DNA from: Rhizobium sp. 16-488-2b
GTDB lineage: Bacteria; Pseudomonadota; Alphaproteobacteria; Rhizobiales; Rhizobiaceae
Length of the DNA: 64,000 nt
Assembly (NCBI RefSeq): GCF_017741815.1
Contig: NZ_JAGHMF010000022.1
Coordinates: forward strand, 1-64,000
Direction of reading: 5' to 3'
The position numbers and the translations under genes were made by a program. Within the stretch, counting starts at the first letter, position 1. Each line of letters starts with the position of its first letter. The notes beneath the pieces were generated by a model. It was not told the DNA's origin, ran no database searches, and saw only the letters and a program-made list of their open reading frames with translations. Shown here piece after piece: positions 40,760-49,913 of the stretch.

Positions 40760-41197
40760 ATGACAGTCAAGCGCATGGACAATGTCGGCATTGTCGTCGA
40801 CGACCTCGACGAGACGATCGATTTCTTCCGCGAACTCGGCCTCGAACTCGAGGGCCGTACCATGGTCGAGGGCGAGTGGGCCGGACGCATCACCGGGCTC
40901 GGCGACCAGCACGTCGAGATCGCCATGATGCGCACGCCCGATGGCCACAGCCGCCTCGAACTCTCCCGCTTCATCTCGCCTGACATCATCGCCGATCACC
41001 GCGACGCCCCGGTCAACGCGCTCGGCTATCTCCGCGTCATGTTCGCCGTCGATGACATAGACGACACGCTCGAACGGCTAGGCAAACGCGGCGCCAGGCT
41101 CGAAGGCGAGCTGGTGCAATACAAGGACGCCTATCGGCTCTGCTACATCAGGGGTCCGGGCGGGCTATTGATCGGCCTTGCGCAGGAACTGGACTGA
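40760..41197 (+). CDS. VOC-family (glyoxalase/bleomycin resistance fold) protein
   Basis: About 145 residues. MDNVGIVVDDLDETIDFFREL is the first beta-alpha-beta module and FAVDDIDDTLERLGKRGA the second. Possible metal ligands are Glu/His residues around the QHVEIAMM strand. AAGGAGG lies 8 bases before the ATG at 40760; a GTG at 40742 is also in frame. The substrate cannot be inferred. Confidence 0.85.
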   Translation: MTVKRMDNVGIVVDDLDETIDFFRELGLELEGRTMVEGEWAGRITGLGDQHVEIAMMRTPDGHSRLELSRFISPDIIADHRDAPVNALGYLRVMFAVDDIDDTLERLGKRGARLEGELVQYKDAYRLCYIRGPGGLLIGLAQELD

Positions 41198-41255
41198 TGG
41201 CACGGCGGTCGATCTCGGCACAGAGCCGTCTGCGCCCTCAAGCCGGCCACTTCTC

Positions 41256-42179
41256 TCACTCTCCCGGCGTCCACCGCACCTCCGAAACCTCGCGCGCCAC
41301 ATCAGCAATCAGCGAGCGCAGCCAGCGGTGGGCGGGGTCGTTGCGGTGGCGGACGTGCCAGGCGAGATCGACGGGGAAGCTGCCGAGATCGACGGGCGCC
41401 GGCACGATCTTCAGCCTGGGGTCGGCCGCCAGGTGTCGGCAGATCAGCCTCGGCAGCGTCGCGCAATAGTCGGTAACCGCGATCATCTCCGGCACGGCGA
41501 GGAAATGCGTCACCGACACCGCCACCTCGCGCCGTAGCCCGCGCTGCTCCAGCGCCTGAAACAGCCCGACGCGCAAGCGGCCATGGGGCACGACGTTCAC
41601 ATGCCGCATCCGCTCGTACTGCTCCTTCGACAGGCTATCGGAGACCTCGGGATGATCGGCCCTGACCACGCAGGCGAGCCCCTCATCCATCAGATGCTGC
41701 ACCGCCAGATTGTCCGGCGGCTCGACGATGCGGCCGAGCACCATCGCCGTCGTGCCCGACATGACACCGGTCTCGATGAGGTCGTTGCCATAGGGCGTCA
41801 GCCGAAGCCGGATCCCTGGCGCCGTCTCGCGCAGCCTCGCGACGATGGCGGGCATCAGAACATATTCGACATAGCTGTTGGGCGCGATGGTGAAGGAGAG
41901 ATCGGCCTCAGCGGGATCGAACTCCTGTTGCCCGAGCACCGCCCCATCGATCGCCGCCAGCGCGGTGGCGATCACGGGCGCCAGCTCCAGCGCCATCTGC
42001 GTCGGCTGCATCCCATAGCGCTCGCGCACGAACAGCGGATCGCGCATGACGACGCGCAGCCTAGACAACGCATTGGAGAGTGCCGGCTGGGTAATGCCCA
42101 GGCGATCGGCGGCGCGCGTGACATTTCGCTCTTCCATCAGGGTCACGAAGACGGGCAGCAGATTGAGGTCGTATCGCAT
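41256..42179 (-). CDS. LysR-family transcriptional regulator
   Basis: A 307-residue regulator. The N-terminal helix-turn-helix (LNLLPVFVTLMEERNVTRAADRLGITQPALSNALSRL) resembles the NodD/LinR branch of the family. The C-terminal effector domain covers about 90-300. The ATG at 42179 (MRYDL) is the natural start. It is divergent from a short-chain dehydrogenase, with an inverted repeat between them, so it probably controls that gene and itself. Confidence 0.92.
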   Translation of the reverse strand: MRYDLNLLPVFVTLMEERNVTRAADRLGITQPALSNALSRLRVVMRDPLFVRERYGMQPTQMALELAPVIATALAAIDGAVLGQQEFDPAEADLSFTIAPNSYVEYVLMPAIVARLRETAPGIRLRLTPYGNDLIETGVMSGTTAMVLGRIVEPPDNLAVQHLMDEGLACVVRADHPEVSDSLSKEQYERMRHVNVVPHGRLRVGLFQALEQRGLRREVAVSVTHFLAVPEMIAVTDYCATLPRLICRHLAADPRLKIVPAPVDLGSFPVDLAWHVRHRNDPAHRWLRSLIADVAREVSEVRWTPGE

Positions 42180-42197
42180 GCAGTTATAATGCAGCAT

Positions 42198-42240
42198 GAA
42201 TATCTAGGATCAAACAAATAAATTTCTGAAATAGATATTC
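42198..42240. promoter_or_regulatory. Inverted repeat in the LysR-SDR divergent promoter
   Basis: GAATATCT (42198-42205) and AGATATTC (42233-42240) are perfect inverted arms 27 bp apart in an A/T-rich spacer. The position and the AT-A-AT centre of each arm suit a LysR-type operator. Confidence 0.6.
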
Positions 42241-42300
42241 GAAGTGCATGATCCGTTCATCGAAGTCCAGCACAGTCTGGCTGAAACAAGGAGAACGATC

Positions 42301-43040
42301 ATGAGTGAGAACATCAAGGGCAAAGTCGTACTCATCACCGGTGGCAGCACCGGTCTCGGCGCCGAGACGGCGCGCCATCTGGCAGCCAACGGCGCCCGCG
42401 TCGCGATCGCCGCCCGTCGCAAGGACAAGCTCGATGAAGTCGTCGCCGAAATCACCAAGGCCGGCGGCGAAGCCCGCGCCTACCAGCTCGATGTCGTCGA
42501 CAAGAACCAGGTCAAGCAGGTCACCGACGCCGTGATCGCCGATTTCGGCACGCTGGATGTGCTGATCAACAATGCCGGATCATGCCGATCCGTCCGATGG
42601 CCGAGGTCAACACCGAGGAATGGGACGCGATGATCGACGTCAACATCAAGGGCACGCTCTACGGCATCGCCGCAACCCTGCCCTTCTTCCTGGAAAAGAG
42701 CCGCGGCCACATCATCAACCTGAGCTCGGTTGCCGGCATCAAGGTCTTCGCGCCAGGTGGTACCGTCTATTCCGGCACCAAGTTCGCCGTCCGCGCCATC
42801 TCCGACGGCCTGCGCCAGGAAGTCGGCTCCAAGGTTCGCGTCACCTCGATCGAGCCCGGCGCCGTCGACAGCGAGCTCAAGCACAACACCACGGGCACCG
42901 CGCAATCGACCGTGCTCGATTTCTACAAGATCGCCATTCCGGCAAGCGCGGTGGCCCGCGCCATCGCCTATGCCATCGCCCAGCCCGACGATGTCGATAT
43001 CAACGAGATCGTCCTGCGCCCGACCGCCCAGGAATTCTGA
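42301..43040 (+). pseudogene. Short-chain dehydrogenase/reductase with a one-base deletion
   Basis: The first frame from 42301 (AAGGAGA 8 bases upstream) encodes a clean SDR N-terminus: VVLITGGSTGLGAETARHLA, then DVLINNAG. Immediately after NNAG the frame goes wrong, and the rest of the enzyme (MPIRPMAEVNTEEWDAMIDVN, catalytic Ser in NLSSVAG, YSGTK with Tyr and Lys) continues in another frame. One base, most likely the C of a GGC-ATC, is missing after 42578. Restored length is 246 residues, normal for a classical SDR. Everything else is well preserved, so the loss is recent or an error. Confidence 0.85.
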
Positions 43041-43065
43041 TCTATATAGCAGTATGATATTGCCG

Positions 43066-43106
43066 CGGCTCGCCTCTCCGGAAATAGAGAGGCGAGCCGT
43101 TTCCGT
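43066..43106. terminator. Terminator between the SDR and TadG-like genes
   Basis: CGGCTCGCCTCT and AGAGGCGAGCCG form a 12-bp stem with a 10-base loop, followed on the plus strand by TTTCCGTTT. It lies between convergent genes 43040 and 43110. Confidence 0.75.
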
Positions 43107-43109
43107 TTC

Positions 43110-44300
43110 TCAATTCGTCAGCCGGCTCATCGCCTTGGTAGCCGCCTCGCCGATTGAGCTGAACGCCGCCGTCAAGGCGTCCATCGTGTTCGGCTCGTAG
43201 TAATTCGCGTCGGTGGAGGCGCAGAACTTCAAGAGCGCCTTGCCCTTGTCCGGCGCCATGAAGGCCACCGTATAAATCTTGATGCCGGCGCCCTTGGCCT
43301 TGGTGCACTCGTCGCGCACCGATTGGTCGAGCTTGCTGACCCAACTGCCGGTATCCCCGGTCATGTCGCCATCGGTCATCAAGATGATGATGCGATCGGA
43401 ATTGGTGTTGTCCCTCTTTTTCTGCTCGACGCTTTCCGTGTCGGTGCCGTATTGGTTCTTGGCGATGTTGGCATTCGCTGCCTTCATCGCCGCCGTGGCG
43501 TCCGTACCATTGTTCTTTTCGATCGTTATGCCGCTTACGTGACCCCGGGCGCTCGTCGTACCCCAGGCCATTGGCGATTGTCCCTTGATGCTGCTGGTGT
43601 AGGAAATCGCCCCGCTGCGGACATAGCGCGCATTCGGATCGTACTTGTCGAGCGAATCGAACAGCTTGGCCGCGGCGATCTTCAGCGCGTCGATCTTGGT
43701 ATAGTAGGCAGGCTGCGTGCCGATGCAGATGCCGAGCAGGTAGATCGCGCACTTCGTGCCGTTCTGCGTGGTGGTATCCTCGGACATCGAGGTCGATGCA
43801 TCTAGAAGCACCTCGATCGAGATGCCGTTCTTCGTCGTTCCAGTGCCGCTGGTGGTCTTGCTGGCGGCCGCCACCGTCCTCGTGTTGCCGGCGATGAGCG
43901 CGCTGAGCGGCGTCAGCGTCACCGGCATCGAGGCGGCCACGCCTACCACGAAGCTTTTTCCGGACGAAGTGGTCGTCGTCGTGATCGAGACCGTGGCCGC
44001 TTGCTTGGCGGCCGCCGCAGCCGTGCTGCCGGCAATGCTGGCCACCTGGCCGGAGAGAAAATCAAGCCCCAGCGTCTTTCCTGACGTCTCGTCGGCGGTT
44101 CCCTTCATAAGCGCGGTCGAGACGGCAAGTGCCGACGCATCCGTCGCTTCCTGCAGTTGGCGCTGCGACAAAGAGAGGTTTGCGGTATCGACCGCCAGCC
44201 CCGCCACACCGACCAGAATAGGCAGCACGAGCGCGGTGGTGATGCCGAAGTTTCCATCTCGACGCCTCAGGAGACGCTTTATGTCTTGAACGTACAGCAT
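43110..44300 (-). CDS. TadG-like protein with von Willebrand factor A domain
   Basis: About 396 residues. It has the Tad segment (RRRDGNFGITTALVLPILVGVAGLAVDTA), then QRQLQEATDASALA, a Ser/Thr-rich stretch and a vWA domain with the MIDAS motif (EVLLDASTSMSED) and LMTDGDMTGDTG. It parallels the gene at 19248 and may be its paralogue. The start at 44300 gives a typical short N-terminus; an upstream start at 44351 adds 17 unusual residues. A GCTCG-AAAA-CGAGC hairpin overlaps the start region and could affect translation. Confidence 0.8.
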   Translation of the reverse strand: MLYVQDIKRLLRRRDGNFGITTALVLPILVGVAGLAVDTANLSLSQRQLQEATDASALAVSTALMKGTADETSGKTLGLDFLSGQVASIAGSTAAAAAKQAATVSITTTTTSSGKSFVVGVAASMPVTLTPLSALIAGNTRTVAAASKTTSGTGTTKNGISIEVLLDASTSMSEDTTTQNGTKCAIYLLGICIGTQPAYYTKIDALKIAAAKLFDSLDKYDPNARYVRSGAISYTSSIKGQSPMAWGTTSARGHVSGITIEKNNGTDATAAMKAANANIAKNQYGTDTESVEQKKRDNTNSDRIIILMTDGDMTGDTGSWVSKLDQSVRDECTKAKGAGIKIYTVAFMAPDKGKALLKFCASTDANYYEPNTMDALTAAFSSIGEAATKAMSRLTN

Positions 44301-44506
44301 GCTCGAAAACGAGCACGCGGCGCAAAAGTGCCATCGCACGTTGAATCGCACTTAACCGTAGGTAAGCCTATCGGGAAGTCCGGATCATTTTAGAACAGAG
44401 GAATAAACACAGATCGGCGACACAGACCCAAAGGGGCCAGATGCCAATGTGCACAGTCAACCGATTGTCGGGAGGAACGACGCGTGCCCGATCGGGCGCT
44501 CCGAGA

Positions 44507-44731
44507 TCAGGAGGACGCGGTCTTGGACGTTGCCCGCTTTTTCTTCACGGGTTCGGCCTCAGGCGGGGCCTCGGCAGCGCGTTGCAGGCGGAGAGCCTTG
44601 AGCTTCTCCGTCTTCAATTCGCGAGCCGCGGCCTCGGCTGAAATGATCGCACGGGCCGTCGTGTCGGTCACGACAGCCTTATCGCGAGACGAGAGCTTGG
44701 CCTGGTTGAAGAATTCATCATCTGAAGTCAT
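44507..44731 (-). CDS. Small hypothetical protein downstream of rpsU
   Basis: A 74-residue charged protein (SSRDKAVVTDTTARAIISAEA, then a basic Lys/Arg-rich tail ending KKKRATSKTASS). It is helical and soluble. It starts 34 bp after the S21 gene stop and is probably cotranscribed. The basic tail could bind nucleic acid. I do not recognise a named family. Confidence 0.65.
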   Translation of the reverse strand: MTSDDEFFNQAKLSSRDKAVVTDTTARAIISAEAAARELKTEKLKALRLQRAAEAPPEAEPVKKKRATSKTASS

Positions 44732-44765
44732 CTGCGCTCTCTACATCTAAGCGTTGGGCCAGCCT

Positions 44766-45005
44766 TTAGCGGGCCGGACGCACGGCCTTCTTCGGTGCAG
44801 GAAGCAGGCCTTCGCGCTGCAGCTTCTTGCGGGTCAGCTTGCGCTGGCGGCGAACGGCTTCGGCCTTTTCGCGCACGCGCTTTTCCGACGGCTTTTCATA
44901 GGCGCTGCGCGCCTTGAATTCGCGGAAGAGACCTTCGCGCTGCATCTTCTTCTTCAGGACGCGGAGCGCCTGGTCGACATTGTTATCCCTGACGAGAACC
45001 TGCAA
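44766..45005 (-). CDS. rpsU: 30S ribosomal protein S21 (paralogue 1)
   Basis: A 79-residue protein starting with TTG (LQVLVRDNNVDQALRVLKKK) after AAAGGA. The S21 core (MQREGLFREFKA...YEKPSEKRVREKAEAVRRQRKL) is intact, with a slightly longer C-terminus (LLPAPKKAVRPAR) than the second copy. S21 binds near the anti-Shine-Dalgarno end of 16S rRNA and helps initiation. A paralogue lies on the other strand at 45712. Confidence 0.95.
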   Translation of the reverse strand: MQVLVRDNNVDQALRVLKKKMQREGLFREFKARSAYEKPSEKRVREKAEAVRRQRKLTRKKLQREGLLPAPKKAVRPAR

Positions 45006-45711
45006 ATTGTATTCCTTTCTTGCGGCAACGGATTGCCGGTTTTTGACGAGCCGAAAACTGTTTCCCGCCCTTGGCGCCATAAGCGAGGCCGGGATGTCTT
45101 GACGGCAATCGTCGCGGTTTCGTGTCTGGCATCGAGGATGCCGGCTAAGTGGTGCCGAAATCGCCGCCGGCAATTTCAACAATCGAGACCCAGGGCCCCG
45201 AAACGGTCTGAACTGCTGCGCCGGAGGATCGAAATCCTGAGGCGACCGGCAAAAAGCCGATCCTCGCAGCGATACCAATGATCACTTCCAATGCGAGGCA
45301 TTTCCCAGCAATTGCGTGCCGGGCATGATCGATTTTGAGAGGAGATCTGACGGAGCGATTGGGCTCTTTGACAAAGGTCACAAGCAATAGTCGATGGCGC
45401 AATTATAGTGCAAACGGCAGCCGATGCAAGGAACGAACCGGAATTAGCCGCCAAGCCCTGCCGTCACGGGGCTTTCGGGCGCCGCATGGGGCACTTGTGG
45501 CGCGGTTCGAGGGGGAAAATACCTTTTGCGCCAATGCGAGCCTGGATTGCAGGGTTTTTTCGGCTGAAACCCGCTGATCCATATGGACTTCGGCCAAGTG
45601 ATCTGCTATCCCGCACACCAATCGCGAGGCGCTGCCGCGCGGAATGAACATTTTTTGCCTCTGTCATTGGGATGACCCAGGCATCAACCGAACCAAAGGA
45701 ACGTGATTCTC
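45006..45711. other. 706-bp divergent region between the rpsU paralogues
   Basis: No convincing protein gene lies here. It should hold both rpsU promoters. A GTCAT-TGGG-ATGAC hairpin (45663-45676) sits in the leader of the second rpsU. Around 45541-45560 a small CCTG/CAGG stem followed by six T could end a short RNA. No tRNA-like fold was found. The length is unusual for rpsU spacing, so a small RNA is worth testing. Confidence 0.45.
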
Positions 45712-45927
45712 GTGCAGGTACTCGTCCGCGACAACAATGTTGACCAGGCTCTCCGCGCTCTCAAGAAGAAAATGCAGCGCGAAGGCATTTTCCGCGAAAT
45801 GAAGATGCGCGACTACTACGAAAAGCCTTCGGAAAAGCGCGCTCGCGAAAAGGCCGAAGCTGTTCGTCGCGTTCGCAAGCTGGCCCGCAAGCGCCTTCAG
45901 CGCGAAGGCGGAGTTGCTGCACGCTAA
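45712..45927 (+). CDS. rpsU: 30S ribosomal protein S21 (paralogue 2)
   Basis: A 71-residue S21 starting with GTG (QVLVRDNNVDQALRALKKKMQ). I choose 45712 because AAAGGA is 10 bases upstream and because the N-terminus then matches paralogue 1; a GTG at 45703 sits too close to that site. The C-terminus is short (REGGVAAR). The two copies differ mostly in the central and terminal parts, so they could give specialised ribosomes. Confidence 0.95.
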   Translation: MQVLVRDNNVDQALRALKKKMQREGIFREMKMRDYYEKPSEKRAREKAEAVRRVRKLARKRLQREGGVAAR

Positions 45928-46061
45928 GGCGTTCCCGTCGTTATTTCGACGTTTTCAGATGCATGTTGGCGGGGGCGATCTGGTCGCCACCGCCTTTTTT
46001 GTTTGCTGCTTCGCCTGCCCGTCTCAAGACCGGCCGGCCGTAATGGGGAAAACGAGCCCGC

Positions 46062-46925
46062 ATGGCTGATACGATGTTGAATGCCCGATCCTTGCGTTCG
46101 TCGACGAAAATGACCGCCCTGCCCGTGCTGGCGCTGGTCGCCGCTCTCGGCCTCGCCGGCTGCACCACGAACAGCACCTCCGATGCCGTCATCCGCATCG
46201 ACAAGGCCCAGGGCTCGCAGGAAAACATCGCATCGCTGACCTCGGTCATCAACGCCAACCCGCGCGATCCCGAGGGCTACAACGTTCGCGGCTCCGCCTA
46301 TGGTCGCGGCGGCGATTTCCGCGCGGCGCTGAACGATTTCAACACCGCCCTGCAGATCAATCCGAAGTTCTACCAGGCCTACGCCAACCGCGCGCTCGTC
46401 TACCGCAACATGGGCCAGCAGCAGCAGGCGATCCAGGATTACAATTCGGCGCTGCAGATCAACCCGAACTACGACGTGGCTCTGATCGGTCGCGGCAACG
46501 TCTACCGCACTGCCGGCCAGGACGACGCCGCCTTCAACGATTTCAACAAGGCGATCCAGAACGGCACCACCGACGGTCGCGCCTACCACAATCGCGGCCT
46601 GATCTTCCAGAAGCGCAACGACCAGGCCAAGGCGATCGACGATTTCTCCAAGGCGATATCGCTGTCCCCGAACTCGCCGGAGCCCTATAACGGCCGCGGC
46701 ATTTCCTACATCGCGCTCAACGACGACGACAACGCCTTCGCCGACTTCAATCACGCGATCGAGCTGAACGGCAACATCGCCGAGAGCTGGGCCAACCAGG
46801 CGCTGGTCTACGAGCGTCGCGGCGACAAGCAGAAGGCCGCCCGCTCCTATCGCCACGCCATCGGCCTCAGCCCGAAATACCAGCCTGCCAAGGACGGCCT
46901 CGCCCGCGTCAGCGCCGCCGGCTGA
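46062..46925 (+). CDS. TPR-repeat lipoprotein
   Basis: A 287-residue protein with a lipoprotein signal (PVLALVAALGLAGC; lipid-bearing Cys34) and about six TPR units (NPRDPEGYNVRGSAYGRGGDF, NPKFYQAYANRALVYRNMGQQ, SPNSPEPYNGRGISYI and others). It is similar in plan to NlpI-like adaptors that scaffold periplasmic peptidases. It follows rpsU by 134 bp in the same direction. The partner is unknown. Confidence 0.88.
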   Translation: MADTMLNARSLRSSTKMTALPVLALVAALGLAGCTTNSTSDAVIRIDKAQGSQENIASLTSVINANPRDPEGYNVRGSAYGRGGDFRAALNDFNTALQINPKFYQAYANRALVYRNMGQQQQAIQDYNSALQINPNYDVALIGRGNVYRTAGQDDAAFNDFNKAIQNGTTDGRAYHNRGLIFQKRNDQAKAIDDFSKAISLSPNSPEPYNGRGISYIALNDDDNAFADFNHAIELNGNIAESWANQALVYERRGDKQKAARSYRHAIGLSPKYQPAKDGLARVSAAG

Positions 46926-46957
46926 TCCAGCCTAATCAGCGAAGGATGAAGACGACG

Positions 46958-48019
46958 ATGGCTGCCAAACCGCATGTGATCGTCGTCGGCGCCGGCATCA
47001 TCGGCGCCTCCACCGCCTGGCATCTGGCCCGCGACGGCGCCAGGGTCACCGTCGTCGCCGAAGATAATGGCGGCGTCGCCACCCCCTGCTCCTTCTCATG
47101 GATCAACGCCAGCTGGGGCAATCCCGAATTCTACTATCGCTTCCGCCGCCGCTCGATGGCCGAGTGGAAAAAATTGGCCGGCGAGCTGCCAGGCCTGCCG
47201 CTCGAATGGTGCGGCAGCCTCTCCTGGGACCTGCCGCCGGAGCGGCTGGAAGCCTTCATCGCCGAGCATGGCGCCTGGGGCTACGGCATCGAACGCGTCG
47301 ATGGCGATGCGATCCGTAAGCGCGAACCCCATCTCGCCAATCATCCCGATCACGCCGTGGTCGTTGCCGAGGAAGGCGCCGTCGAGCCTGTCGCCGCCGC
47401 CCGCATGATGCTCGCCGATGCCAAGACGCGCGGCGCGACCGTGATCGACGCCGCCGTGCGCGGGCTGTTGCGCACCGGCGAGCGTATCTCCGGCGTGGTG
47501 ACGTCGGCGGGCGTGATGGAGGCCGATCACGTCGTGCTCGCATCCGGCGCCGGTACCGCGCCCTTGACCGCAAGCATCGGCATCACGCTTCAGATCGAAA
47601 CACCCGCCGGCCTCATCGTCCATTCCCGCCCGCATGCAAGACGGCTGAACGGCCTCGTCATGGCGCCGGAGCTGCACATGCGCCAGACATCGGAAGGCCG
47701 CATCATCGCCGGCAGCGATTTCGGCGGCGCGCAGCCGGGCGAGGACCAGCATGCGACGGCGGAAGCCCTGTTCGCCAAGGTGAAGGCAGCACTTGCCGAA
47801 AGCCAATCGCTCGCCATGGACTTCTTCACCGTCGGCTATCGCCCGACCCCGAAGGACGGTTTCCCTGTGATCGGCGATGTCTGCGACGGCCTCTATATCG
47901 CCGTCATGCACTCCGGCGTGACGCTGGCGCCACTGGCTGGCCTGCTCGCCTCCAGCGAGATTTTGCAGGGCGAGAGCGATCCGATGCTCACGCCCTTCAG
48001 GCCGACCCGCTTCCTCTGA
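46958..48019 (+). CDS. FAD-dependent oxidoreductase (DAO family)
   Basis: A 353-residue DadA/DAO-type enzyme. The FAD motif (HVIVVGAGIIGASTAWHLARDGARVTVV) is at the N-terminus and the C-terminal GYRPTPKDGFPVIG and VMHSGVTLAPLAGLLAS loops close the fold. Likely substrates are secondary amines or D-amino acids. I prefer the ATG at 46958, with GAAGGA 11 bases before it, over one at 46946. Confidence 0.9.
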   Translation: MAAKPHVIVVGAGIIGASTAWHLARDGARVTVVAEDNGGVATPCSFSWINASWGNPEFYYRFRRRSMAEWKKLAGELPGLPLEWCGSLSWDLPPERLEAFIAEHGAWGYGIERVDGDAIRKREPHLANHPDHAVVVAEEGAVEPVAAARMMLADAKTRGATVIDAAVRGLLRTGERISGVVTSAGVMEADHVVLASGAGTAPLTASIGITLQIETPAGLIVHSRPHARRLNGLVMAPELHMRQTSEGRIIAGSDFGGAQPGEDQHATAEALFAKVKAALAESQSLAMDFFTVGYRPTPKDGFPVIGDVCDGLYIAVMHSGVTLAPLAGLLASSEILQGESDPMLTPFRPTRFL

Positions 48020-48235
48020 CGGCGCACGCAGCAGTGACCGACAAATGCCTTCGGGCATGTTTTAGTATGTTGCAAGCGATCCCCCCTGCCCCTAACATGC
48101 GACACGTTCGATAGCAGGCTATCGGGAATGTGATAGCGCGTTGAGGGCGGATATCGTGATTGAAGTCTCTGCTGTTACCTGTTGGAAACCTGTGTCCGCG
48201 GTCGCCTTCTCACGCGTCAGGCGGTGCCAGTGCCG

Positions 48236-49894
48236 ATGAAGCGTAGCCTGCGTTTCTTCCCCAAGGCTTCGATCGGTACCTACCTGATCGCGATGGCTGT
48301 TGCCGTGGCGCTCCCCATTTTCGCGCTGGTGGCACTGCTGCTCGGCCAGCTGGAAGACAGCCAGCGCTCGATCCTGAAGCGCGAGACCGCGCAGGACGCG
48401 ACAGCCCTTGCCCGCACCGTCGACCGCCAGCTGCAGGACATGGCGACCACGCTGCGGCTGCTCTCGACCTCGCCCGAACTCGAGCACGACGATTTCGCCG
48501 CCTTCCACAACCGCACCGAAACCGCGATGCGCGCTGATACGCTCTACGTGCTGGCGGTGGACAAATCGGGCCAGCTGCTGCTCAACACCCGCGTCGATTA
48601 CGGCACGCCGCTCGGCAAGGTGGGCAACATGCCATCGGTCGAATCGGTCCTGCGCTCCGGCCGCATCGAAGCCTCCGACGTCTTCATGGGCCGCACCAGC
48701 GGCGAGTGGGTCTACAACGTCGCCATGCCCGTCAATGTCGGCGACGTCGCGGCCCTGATCGTCACGCAGAACGCCAAGGACCTCGCCAAGATGGTCTCGA
48801 CGGAGGGCCTGTCGTCCGACTGGTCGGCCGCTATCCTAGATCAGAGCGGCCATGTGGTCGCCTCGGCCGGCGCCACCAACCTCGCCTTCGGCCAGGCTTT
48901 CGATCCGCGCATTCTGCCTCAGCTGATCAATTCGAGCGGTGTGTACGAAGACAGCGTCATCATGCCCAAGGCTCTGCTCGGCTATGCGCAGATCCCCGGC
49001 TGGTCGTGGAAGGCCGTGGTCTGGGGACCGGTCGCCACCGCCCAGGCTTCGATCCTCACGACATGGCGCTTCCTGATCATCGGCGGCATCGCGCTGTTTC
49101 TGGTCGCCATCTTCGGCGCCTATATCGTTGCCCGCCAGGTGCGCACCACCATCCGCGCCATCGCCGATATGGCCAACCGCATGGGCGAAGGCCACATCGT
49201 CGCGCCGATCGAGACCAGCGTGATCGAGGCCAACCGCGTGGCCGTGGCGCTCTCCAACGCCTCCTTCGACCGCAGCCAGACGGAAGACCGGCTGCATTTC
49301 GTCATGAACGAGCTCGTCCACCGCACCAAGAACCTGCTTGCGCTCGCCCAGGCGATGATGCGCCAGATCGCCCGGCAGGCGAGCTCGGTCGAGGAATACC
49401 AGGCTGCCGTCGCCGATCGCCTCGAGGGGTTGGCGCGCTCCATCCAGCTTCTGACCAGCGAGCAATGGGCCGGCGCGTCGCTGCGCCGCGTCATCGACAT
49501 CCACCTCGAAGCCTTCCCGCACGCCCTGCAGCAGATCGAGGTGACGGGCACCGATTTCACGCTGAAACCCGAGGCCGTGCAGAACCTCGGCCTCACCTTG
49601 CATGAGCTCGCCACCAACTCGATCAAGTACGGCGCGCTCTCCGTCCCCCAGGGCAGCGTCCGGCTCTACTGGCAGAGCATCCAGGAAGACGATCACGCCG
49701 AAGAGATGCTCCGCGTCGTCTGGGACGAGCGAAACGGCCCGCCTGTCACGACACCCGAGCGCTCCGGCTTCGGCACGACTGTCATCAAGAACCACGCCGC
49801 CGCCGCCTTCAGCGGCAGCGTCCACGTCGACTTCCGCCCGGAAGGCCTGCGCTGGGAACTCACGGCCCCGCGCCGCGTGCTGCAGCGCGACTGA
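48236..49894 (+). CDS. HWE-family sensor histidine kinase
   Basis: A 552-residue kinase. An N-terminal helix (LIAMAVAVALPIFALVALLLG) and a second near 290 (FLIIGGIALFLVAIFGAYIVA) flank a periplasmic dCache-like domain. A HAMP linker leads to the kinase core with His362 (VHRTKNLLALAQAMMR), an N-box region LHELATNSIKYGALS, and WDERNGP, whose WxE is the HWE hallmark. There is no response regulator nearby; the lone receiver at 4409 is a candidate partner by type only. The start has a weak ribosome-binding site. Confidence 0.9.
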   Translation: MKRSLRFFPKASIGTYLIAMAVAVALPIFALVALLLGQLEDSQRSILKRETAQDATALARTVDRQLQDMATTLRLLSTSPELEHDDFAAFHNRTETAMRADTLYVLAVDKSGQLLLNTRVDYGTPLGKVGNMPSVESVLRSGRIEASDVFMGRTSGEWVYNVAMPVNVGDVAALIVTQNAKDLAKMVSTEGLSSDWSAAILDQSGHVVASAGATNLAFGQAFDPRILPQLINSSGVYEDSVIMPKALLGYAQIPGWSWKAVVWGPVATAQASILTTWRFLIIGGIALFLVAIFGAYIVARQVRTTIRAIADMANRMGEGHIVAPIETSVIEANRVAVALSNASFDRSQTEDRLHFVMNELVHRTKNLLALAQAMMRQIARQASSVEEYQAAVADRLEGLARSIQLLTSEQWAGASLRRVIDIHLEAFPHALQQIEVTGTDFTLKPEAVQNLGLTLHELATNSIKYGALSVPQGSVRLYWQSIQEDDHAEEMLRVVWDERNGPPVTTPERSGFGTTVIKNHAAAAFSGSVHVDFRPEGLRWELTAPRRVLQRD

Positions 49895-49913
49895 AGCCCG
49901 ACCGTACACAGCC

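Noticed and set aside
45495..45515. A GGTTCGAG string that looks like a tRNA T-loop
   Set aside because: No matching acceptor, D or anticodon arms could be drawn around it.
45145..45667. Several short frames between the rpsU genes
   Set aside because: No ribosome-binding sites, no family resemblance, mutually overlapping on both strands.
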